A DNA stretch of 51,725 nt from an uncultured Bacteroidota bacterium (GTDB lineage: Bacteria; Bacteroidota; Bacteroidia; UKL13-3). The DNA lies in contig CAIUQQ010000165.1 in NCBI GenBank assembly GCA_903901345.1, positions 1 through 51,725 on the forward strand, written 5' to 3'. The translations under genes and the position numbers were made by a program. Positions within the stretch are counted from its first letter, which is position 1; the number at the start of each line of letters is the position of its first letter. The notes below the pieces were generated by a model, which saw only the letters and a program-made list of their open reading frames with translations, did no database searches and was not told the origin of the DNA. Of the stretch, positions 45,499 to 51,725 are shown piece by piece.

Positions 45499-46827
45499 AT
45501 GAATTTAACTCCTAACCAATTATATAAATTGCAAAGCAAAGCTGCAAAAATCATTACCATTTTGATGATATTTGCAATTCCATTTCAAATTTTTGCTCAA
45601 GACCAAGTTTATATTCAGCGCTTGGCAGCATTGCGATCGCAAACTGAATTAATATATAATCCAGAGGTAAAAAAACACATTGAAAATTATATTCAAAACC
45701 CTGCTAAAACGCGCGATTTAATTGCTTTAAGCAAATATTATTTTCCAATTTTAGAGAAAAATTTGCGTGCAAAAGGATTGCCAACAGATTTAAAATATTT
45801 GGCTGTTTCATCATCAGAATTGAATCCAACATTTTCAAATGCAAATGGAGCAAGCGGTATTTGGACTATGAGTTATACGGTTTCAAAAATGTATAAGTTA
45901 AAGGTAAATACTTATGTAGATGAGCGCAGAGACATCAATAAATCATCGGCAGTATTTGCGCAGCATTTTAAAGATTTATACAGTATTTACAAGCAATGGC
46001 CTTTGGTAATTGGCGCTTATGGCTGTTCACCAATTTCTATGAATAAATCAATTAGAATGGCAGGAAACAGTTTATATTTTTGGGATATTTTTAATTATTT
46101 ACCTACTAATTGCCGCGATTTATATCCTCAATTTGTAGCGGCTACTTATATTTTAAATTATTATAAAGAACATGGAATAAAAGCGACAGCACCTGATTTG
46201 GTTTATGAAAGTGATAGTGTTTTGGTAAATAAATGGCTTTCGTTAAGTCAAATTGCCAATACGCTAAGCATAGATTTAGATGAATTGCGAAAGCTAAATC
46301 CAATGTTTAAAAAGGATGTAATACCCATGAGTGCTGATGGTTATTACATAAAAATTCCTAAAAATAAATCTAAGTTGTTTTATTTGCTAAATGATAGCGT
46401 TTACAGGCCAATAAATACCGATGTAGCGCCAATTATAATTCAAAAAGAAGAACCACAAGACCATACAAGTGTAGTTACAGAAAATGTTCCTGGTGTTATA
46501 AATCCAAATACCAATAATACCAAAAACCAGAATACCCAGAATACCCAGAATACCCAGAAAAATAAAATAGCGAATGAAAATGAACCAAAAAGCCTGAAAT
46601 TAGCAAAAGTATATTATGTTGTAAAACGTGGTGATGTGCTTAACGATATAGCCGATTGGTTTGATTGCAGTAATGCAGATATTAAAAATTGGAATAAACT
46701 AAAGAGTAATAAACTTCAAAAAGGTAAAAAGCTTACTATTTATGTAGCAGCAAATAAAACTGGTTACTATAAACGTATCAATAAAATGCCTACCAAACTA
46801 AAGAAAAAATTAAAGAGAAAAGATTAA
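45499..46827 (+). CDS. Lytic-transglycosylase-like protein with degenerate active site and LysM
   Basis: Exported protein of 442 aa from the ATG at 45499 (an upstream GTG at 45472 is less likely). A signal peptide (ends FAQ, residue 34) is followed by an MltD-like SLT domain (about residues 80-240), two LysM-like regions (around 255-300 and 370-420, the second clear: YVVKRGDVLNDIADWF) and a Lys-rich tail. The fold signature GASGIWTM is present, but the catalytic Glu position reads Ser (S105 in AVSSSELNP) and AYNAGPG reads AYGCSPI (173-179). It may bind peptidoglycan without cleaving it. A short NTQ repeat lies in the linker. Confidence 0.85.
   Translation: MNLTPNQLYKLQSKAAKIITILMIFAIPFQIFAQDQVYIQRLAALRSQTELIYNPEVKKHIENYIQNPAKTRDLIALSKYYFPILEKNLRAKGLPTDLKYLAVSSSELNPTFSNANGASGIWTMSYTVSKMYKLKVNTYVDERRDINKSSAVFAQHFKDLYSIYKQWPLVIGAYGCSPISMNKSIRMAGNSLYFWDIFNYLPTNCRDLYPQFVAATYILNYYKEHGIKATAPDLVYESDSVLVNKWLSLSQIANTLSIDLDELRKLNPMFKKDVIPMSADGYYIKIPKNKSKLFYLLNDSVYRPINTDVAPIIIQKEEPQDHTSVVTENVPGVINPNTNNTKNQNTQNTQNTQKNKIANENEPKSLKLAKVYYVVKRGDVLNDIADWFDCSNADIKNWNKLKSNKLQKGKKLTIYVAANKTGYYKRINKMPTKLKKKLKRKD
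46531..46557 (+). repeat. In-frame 9-bp tandem repeat in the LysM protein linker
   Basis: AATACCCAG occurs three times in a row, encoding NTQ-NTQ-NTQ between the two LysM-like regions. Copy number change would keep the frame and only alter linker length. Confidence 0.85.
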
Positions 46828-46848
46828 TTATCTGTCAAATTTGATAAC

Positions 46849-46885
46849 AAAAAAGCCAAACTCATTTAATAAGTTTGGATTTTTT
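46849..46885. terminator. Bidirectional intrinsic terminator
   Basis: CCAAACT (46856-46862) pairs with AGTTTGG (46872-46878), extended by flanking A and T runs (46849-46854, 46880-46885). It separates the converging LysM protein and SPOR genes. Confidence 0.8.
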
Positions 46886-46917
46886 GATTTAGGAATAAAT
46901 TAAAATATTGTTATCTA

Positions 46918-47322
46918 TTAAAGTTTAGGGAGGTTTATTTTGTCTTGAATAATAATACTTTCACTAAATTCATCTTTTATTTTATTGTAAAAAAGTTTTG
47001 CTTCTAATCTTGATCTAAAGTCCCCTACTCTAATTTTAAAATAAGGTTGTTGGTAAGACAAATAAGCTGTTTGTTCAGGAAATAATCTTAAAAACTTTGT
47101 CTTAATATTATTCGCATTGATGCGTTCATTTCCTGAAAATAATTGAATTCTATATCCAGAAATAGTTTTGCTGATATTATTCTTTGCAATGTTTTTATCA
47201 ATTAAACTATCTAAATAAATATTGTCGCCTTTTATATTAATGGCACCAGTATTTTGTGAAATTGCATTAAAATTTAACACAAAACAGCAAGTAATAAATG
47301 ATATAATATTAATTGTTTTCAT
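46918..47322 (-). CDS. SPOR-domain protein
   Basis: Exported protein of 134 aa from the ATG at 47322 (another ATG three codons upstream). A signal peptide (ISFITCCFVLNFNAISQ) is followed by a SPOR domain: GYRIQLFSGNER, LFPEQTAYLSYQQPYFKIRVGDFRSRLEAK. SPOR domains bind denuded glycan strands at division sites. The start overlaps the end of deoC within a short 9-bp tandem repeat (TTTTCATTA), so the two are probably co-transcribed and coupled. Confidence 0.85.
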   Translation of the reverse strand: MKTINIISFITCCFVLNFNAISQNTGAINIKGDNIYLDSLIDKNIAKNNISKTISGYRIQLFSGNERINANNIKTKFLRLFPEQTAYLSYQQPYFKIRVGDFRSRLEAKLFYNKIKDEFSESIIIQDKINLPKL

Positions 47323-47980
47323 TATTTTCATTATTTTCTGAAATAATTTTCAAACTACTTGAACAACCCAAGACATCGGCTCCTGCTAACAATAACTCTA
47401 AAGCTTGTTTAATAGTTTTTATGCCACCAGCAGCTTTTATTTTTATTTTACTAGGCAAATGTGCTCTCATTAATTTTACTGTTCTTGGTTCAGCTCCTAA
47501 ACTTGCATAACCAGTAGATGTTTTCACAAAATCTACTACACAATCGGCACAAACTTTACATGCTCTAATAATTTCTTCGTCAGTTAAATAGGCAGTTTCT
47601 ATGATTACTTTTACTTTTTTGTTTTGTAAATGACAAACTGTTACCACCGATTGAATATCGTTTTGTACAGTTTGCATATCATTGCTTTTAAAAGCTGCAA
47701 TATTCATTACCATATCTATCTCATCAGCACCACTAATAATTGCTTTTTTAGCATCTTCCACTTTAGCGCCAACTGTTGAATATCCTAATGGAAAACCCAC
47801 AACAGTAATTACTTTTATTGCTTTTTTGCCTATTGTTTTCTTTGCTAATTGTACAAAATATGGGGGAATACAAACGCCATAAAACCCATGTGTTATTGCA
47901 TCATTACAAAGTTGAATTATCTCTTCCTTTGTACAATCAGGTTTTAAATTTGTATGTTCTATATGCTTAGCTAACTCCAT
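47309..47980 (-). CDS. deoC: Deoxyribose-phosphate aldolase
   Basis: DeoC of 223 aa splits 2-deoxyribose 5-phosphate to glyceraldehyde 3-phosphate and acetaldehyde in nucleoside catabolism. The Schiff-base Lys is K153 in DFVKTSTGY; D89 (DEIDMV) and K182 (IKAAGGI) complete the site. The C-terminus is an unusual NENNENN tail, coded by a 9-bp repeat that also contains the SPOR gene start codons. It lies 39 bp behind secA on the same strand. Confidence 0.95.
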   Translation of the reverse strand: MELAKHIEHTNLKPDCTKEEIIQLCNDAITHGFYGVCIPPYFVQLAKKTIGKKAIKVITVVGFPLGYSTVGAKVEDAKKAIISGADEIDMVMNIAAFKSNDMQTVQNDIQSVVTVCHLQNKKVKVIIETAYLTDEEIIRACKVCADCVVDFVKTSTGYASLGAEPRTVKLMRAHLPSKIKIKAAGGIKTIKQALELLLAGADVLGCSSSLKIISENNENNENN

Positions 47981-48019
47981 AGTTTTAATTTTTTAAGCTT
48001 CTTTCGTTGGTTTAATTGA

Positions 48020-51000
48020 TTAAACACCTTCTTTTCCGTGGCATTGTTTAAATTTTTTACCACTTCCACAAGGGCATAAATCGTTTCTGCCAACTTTTGC
48101 ATCAGCATAAACTTGCTGTTGTTTTGGCTTATCGCTAACCGGCTGACCACCGTTTTGCATAGCTCTTTGTTGAGCTTCTGCTATGTCATCAGTTCTGCTA
48201 GTTTGTAACCTAGGAGCTGGTTCTTTTTTTGGTAATTGTTGCGTTGTTTTTATATTTTGATCGTTGTCACCAATCATAATATGTCCTTTAAATAACATTC
48301 CTAAAACCTCACGATTTATTCTGCTTAACAAACCTTTGAATAAATTGAAAGATTCTAATTTGTAAATCAATAAAGGATCTTTTTGTTCAAATACCGCGTT
48401 TTGAGATGATTGTTTTAAATCGTCCATTTCACGTAAATGTTCTTTCCACTCATCGTCAATGATCCAAAGTGTGGCAAATTTTTCAAATACTTTTGCTACT
48501 TCTTTTCCTTGATTTGCAACTGCATCTTTTATATTTACAGGTAATTGAATATTGCGTAAACCATCAGTAATTGGCACTACAATCATTTCATGTTGTTGAA
48601 CTTTATTTTCGTTATTTATTTGATTAAATACCGGAAATGCTTGAATAGCCATGTGTGATAATTTTGCTTTGTAATGGTCATTTAATTCTTCCATGAACAA
48701 ATCAACCACCACTTCTGTGTTGCCACTAAATTCATCTTCAGTTAATTTAACTTCATGAGTTAGTAAGCGCAAAGTTTCCAATTTAAACTCGCTAAAACTT
48801 TTCATTTCCTGATAAGTTTCTACCAATTCGTAACACAAATCGTGAAGCATATTACTTAAGTCTAACTCTAATTTATCGCCATATAAAGCACTTCTTCTTT
48901 TAGCATAAATTACTTCACGTTGCGAGTTCATTACATCATCGTATTCTAACAAACGCTTACGAGTTCCAAAGTTATTTTGCTCTACTTTACGCTGCGCATT
49001 TTCAATGTTTTTGGTAATCATTGAGTGTTCAATATTTTCACCCTCTTTCATGCCTAATCTGTCCATTACTTTTGCTATTCGCTCGCTTCCAAACAAACGC
49101 ATTAAGTCATCTTCCAAACTAATGTAAAAGCGTGAAGAACCTGGATCACCTTGACGTCCCGCACGACCACGTAACTGTCTGTCAACTCTTCGCGACTCGT
49201 GGCGTTCTGTACCAATAATTGCTAATCCGCCTGCTTCTTTAACGCCTTCACCTAATTTTATATCGGTTCCCCTTCCAGCCATGTTGGTAGCAATAGTTAC
49301 CGCACCTTTTTGTCCTGCTTCCGCAATAACTTCTGCCTCACGTTGGTTTTGCTTTGCATTTAAAACATTGTGTTTTAGCTTACGCATGGTTAACATTCGG
49401 CTTAATAATTCCGATACTTCTACCGAAGTTGTTCCCACCAATGTTGGTCGTCCTGCTTCCGATAGTTTTACTATATCGTCAATTACTGCGTTGTATTTTT
49501 CACGCTTAGTTTTATAAATAATGTCGTTCTCATCTTTACGAGCAATGGCTCTATTTGATGGAATTACCACTACATCTAATTTATAAATTTGCCATAATTC
49601 ACCAGCTTCTGTTTCTGCAGTTCCAGTCATACCACATAATTTATGGTACATTCTAAAAAAGTTTTGCAATGTTACAGTAGCATAAGTTTGCGTAGCAGCT
49701 TCTACTTTTACGTTTTCTTTGGCTTCAATGGCTTGGTGCAAACCATCGCTATATCTTCGTCCGTCCAGCACACGACCAGTTTGCTCATCTACTATTTTTA
49801 CTTTTCCATCCGATAAAATGTATTCTACATCTTTATCAAACATACAATATGCCTTTAGCAATTGATTTACCGTATGAATACGTTCCGATTTGATAGAAAA
49901 ATCGAGCATTAATTGCTCTTTTTCTTCCGCTTTTTGATCAGCCGAAACACCTTCTTTATTTTCAATTTGTGCAATGGCCGAACCTACATCAGGAATAATA
50001 AAAAACTGAGGATCTTCGCCATTAGCGGTAATTAACTCCGTCCCTTTTTCTACTAAATCAATAGAATTTACTTTTTCATCTATTACAAAATACAAATCTG
50101 CATCTACTTTATGCATTTCTTTTTGTTGATCTTGTAAATAATAACTTTCGGTTTTTGTTAATACTTGTTTGATACCAAGTTCGCCCAAATACTTTATTAA
50201 AGCAGAGTTTTTAGGCATTGCACGGTGTGCTTGTAATAATTTAAAACCACCATTTTTTTCATCGCCTGCGGCAATCATTCTTTTGGCATCGGCTAAAGCC
50301 ATATTGAAAACTTGCTTTTGGGCATTTACTAATTTTTCAATACGAGGTTTCAAAGCAAAAAACTGTTGGTCATCGCCTTTTGGAACTGGACCAGATATAA
50401 TTAATGGAGTTCTTGCATCATCTACCAACACTGAATCCACCTCATCTACCATTGCAAAATGGTGTTTGCGCTGAACCAATTCTTCTTTTTCACGCGCCAT
50501 GTTATCACGTAAATAATCAAAACCAAATTCGTTATTGGTTCCGTAAGTAATATCGGCCAAATAAGCCAAACGCCTAGCTTCCGTATTGGGTTGATGGTAA
50601 TCAATACAATCAACTCTTAAACCATGAAATTCAAATAACGGTGCATTCCATTCGCTATCTCTTCGTGCCAAATAATCGTTCACAGTTACAATATGAACGC
50701 CTTCGCCAGCCAAAGCATTTAAATAAGCAGGTAAAGTAGAAACCAAAGTTTTTCCCTCACCAGTTCCCATTTCCGAAATTTTTCCGCTATGCAATACAAT
50801 TCCACCAATTAATTGCACATCATAATGCACCATGTTCCAAACTACGGTATTGCCAGCGGCATCCCAAGTATTGCTATAAATAGCTTTATCACCTTGAATG
50901 GTAACAGGTTTTACAGGTTTTGTTTGTGCGGCTAAATCGCGGTCAAACTGACTTGCGGTAACTACTAATTGTTTGTTTTCAGTAAGCCTGTGAGCAGTTT

Positions 51001-51349
51001 CTTTTACCACTGCAAATGCTTGAGGAAGTATTTCGTTCAGTGCTTTTTCTATTTGCACGTCACGGTCTTTTTTCAATTTATCTATTTGCTTAAACAAATC
51101 ATCTTTGTCTAACAAATCAATTTCATCTACTTCGGTTTCAGCTAAAAGCGCAGCTATTTTTCCATCTATTTCCGAAAGTTCGGTTTTTATATACGCTTTA
51201 AATTCAGCTGTTTTGTTCCTTAATTCATCATCAGATATGCTTTGAAGTTTGGCATATTCTTCGGTAATTTGAGCTACAATTGGGTAAATAGGTTTTAAAT
51301 CTCTGTCTGATTTATTTCCAAATAATTTTTTTAAAATGGCATTTAGCAT
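48020..51349 (-). CDS. secA: Preprotein translocase ATPase SecA
   Basis: SecA of 1109 aa from the ATG at 51349; a second ATG two codons up is also possible. It drives Sec-dependent export with SecYEG. Walker A is MGTGEGKT (194-201), the Walker B region is AMVDEVDSVLVD, and the helicase motifs GTTSVE and GRAGRQGDPGSSRF are present. The C-terminus has a SEC-C zinc site (DLCPCGSGKKFKQCH). An acidic insert near residues 70-100 (ETEVDEIDLLDKDD) fits the long Bacteroidota form. No tandem gene copy. A downstream deoC is on the same strand. Confidence 0.97.
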   Translation of the reverse strand: MLNAILKKLFGNKSDRDLKPIYPIVAQITEEYAKLQSISDDELRNKTAEFKAYIKTELSEIDGKIAALLAETEVDEIDLLDKDDLFKQIDKLKKDRDVQIEKALNEILPQAFAVVKETAHRLTENKQLVVTASQFDRDLAAQTKPVKPVTIQGDKAIYSNTWDAAGNTVVWNMVHYDVQLIGGIVLHSGKISEMGTGEGKTLVSTLPAYLNALAGEGVHIVTVNDYLARRDSEWNAPLFEFHGLRVDCIDYHQPNTEARRLAYLADITYGTNNEFGFDYLRDNMAREKEELVQRKHHFAMVDEVDSVLVDDARTPLIISGPVPKGDDQQFFALKPRIEKLVNAQKQVFNMALADAKRMIAAGDEKNGGFKLLQAHRAMPKNSALIKYLGELGIKQVLTKTESYYLQDQQKEMHKVDADLYFVIDEKVNSIDLVEKGTELITANGEDPQFFIIPDVGSAIAQIENKEGVSADQKAEEKEQLMLDFSIKSERIHTVNQLLKAYCMFDKDVEYILSDGKVKIVDEQTGRVLDGRRYSDGLHQAIEAKENVKVEAATQTYATVTLQNFFRMYHKLCGMTGTAETEAGELWQIYKLDVVVIPSNRAIARKDENDIIYKTKREKYNAVIDDIVKLSEAGRPTLVGTTSVEVSELLSRMLTMRKLKHNVLNAKQNQREAEVIAEAGQKGAVTIATNMAGRGTDIKLGEGVKEAGGLAIIGTERHESRRVDRQLRGRAGRQGDPGSSRFYISLEDDLMRLFGSERIAKVMDRLGMKEGENIEHSMITKNIENAQRKVEQNNFGTRKRLLEYDDVMNSQREVIYAKRRSALYGDKLELDLSNMLHDLCYELVETYQEMKSFSEFKLETLRLLTHEVKLTEDEFSGNTEVVVDLFMEELNDHYKAKLSHMAIQAFPVFNQINNENKVQQHEMIVVPITDGLRNIQLPVNIKDAVANQGKEVAKVFEKFATLWIIDDEWKEHLREMDDLKQSSQNAVFEQKDPLLIYKLESFNLFKGLLSRINREVLGMLFKGHIMIGDNDQNIKTTQQLPKKEPAPRLQTSRTDDIAEAQQRAMQNGGQPVSDKPKQQQVYADAKVGRNDLCPCGSGKKFKQCHGKEGV

Positions 51350-51523
51350 ATACAAAAACGTTGTTTTTTTCGATTAAAAATATTTTGCAAAATAAGGATT
51401 TTATAGCATCAAAATGATACTTTTTTTATAAAGCAAATATGAATTAGCTAAAATTAAACCAACTACATTTTATTGACTATTTGGCGCAATTTTAAAATTC
51501 AAAATTTCTTACCAGCTTTATAA

Positions 51524-51531
51524 TATATTTG
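51524..51531 (+). promoter_or_regulatory. Bacteroidota -7 element for prmA
   Basis: TATATTTG lies 22 bp ahead of the ATG at 51554. A TTTC at 51505-51508 is 15 bp upstream, somewhat close for a -33 box. Confidence 0.45.
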
Positions 51532-51553
51532 CACATCAAAAAGTAATCAAACT

Positions 51554-51725
51554 ATGAGCAATTACAAAGTGTTTCAAATAAACTGCAATCCACAATTAGC
51601 TGAACTTTTAATAGCTGAATTGGCCGAAATTGGCTTTGAAGGTTTTTTAGAAAACGACCATGGTTTTGAAGCGTATTTAGAAGAAGAAGCTTTCGATGAA
51701 ACATTGTTTAATGAAATTATTTTTA
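51554..51725 (+). CDS. prmA: Ribosomal protein L11 methyltransferase, 5' part
   Basis: The first 57 codons of a gene cut by the window end. The product begins MSNYKVFQINCNPQLAELL and contains AELAEIGFEGFLEND and an acidic EAYLEEEAFDE, which fits the N-terminal substrate-recognition domain of PrmA, the enzyme that methylates ribosomal protein L11. The methyltransferase domain lies outside the window, so the call rests on the N-terminal domain only. Confidence 0.7.
   Translation, partial: MSNYKVFQINCNPQLAELLIAELAEIGFEGFLENDHGFEAYLEEEAFDETLFNEIIF

Noticed and set aside
1-51725. tRNA or rRNA genes
   Set aside because: I looked in the longer gaps and saw no cloverleaf or rRNA-like sequence; the gaps are AT-rich, and the longest (about 308 bp) holds nothing recognisable.

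Overview
The window comes from a bacterium of the phylum Bacteroidota with a low-G+C chromosome (clearly AT-rich by eye). Three very large secreted proteins end in type IX secretion (T9SS) C-terminal sorting domains. Several starts are preceded by the Bacteroidota -7 promoter element TAnnTTTG rather than by Shine-Dalgarno sequences. SecA is the long form (about 1100 aa) with an early acidic insert. PurL is the short stand-alone subunit of about 750 aa; from memory, that form fits Chitinophagia, Sphingobacteriia or Cytophagia better than Flavobacteriia, but I would not name a genus. The content is a core-genome neighbourhood with small accessory insertions. I see no rRNA, tRNA, CRISPR array or complete transposon.

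Layout. 1-2.7 kb: a 7TM-DISM sensor kinase and its NarL-type regulator. 2.7-6.4 kb (minus): a DciA-like gene, a GT-C-like membrane protein with TPRs, and menC. 6.5-10.4 kb (plus): a GH3/serine-hydrolase fusion and a LigB-type dioxygenase, closed by a strong terminator. 10.4-19.6 kb (minus): a NodB-like T9SS protein, a 1875-residue T9SS adhesin with 16 Ig-like repeats, and a DUF3108 protein. 19.8-23.3 kb (plus): purL, a lipocalin-like lipoprotein and an esterase. 23.3-27.8 kb (minus): fabG, a vWA membrane protein and an amidohydrolase-fold protein. 28-32.1 kb (plus): a periplasmic group of S41 protease, TauE-type transporter and M28 peptidase, meeting recJ tail to tail. 34-39.3 kb: glyS converging on a 1197-residue T9SS protein. 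39.6-42 kb: a LpxL-type acyltransferase and a spermidine-synthase-like gene, with a ParE-type toxin-antitoxin pair wedged between them. 42.1-46.8 kb (plus): dgt, tatA, gatA and a lytic-transglycosylase-like LysM protein. 46.9-51.3 kb (minus): deoC with an overlapping SPOR gene, then secA. The window ends inside prmA.

How it fits together. Most genes serve the cell envelope: protein export (SecA, TatA), periplasmic proteolysis (CtpA, M28), peptidoglycan turnover (NagZ-like, LysM/LT, SPOR), lipid A acylation, and T9SS surface display. The rest are housekeeping (PurL, GlyS, GatA, RecJ, Dgt, DeoC, FabG, MenC, PrmA).

The most unusual points are as follows. The toxin-antitoxin cassette is bracketed by 69-bp direct repeats that copy the divergent promoter region of its neighbours, including a fossil lpxL start codon. 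A 122-bp element made of nested inverted repeats lies directly behind a stop codon at 24.7 kb. The giant adhesin has a four-domain super-repeat. A lytic-transglycosylase homologue has lost its catalytic Glu. Several intergenic repeat families are present, one of which reaches into the start of a coding frame.
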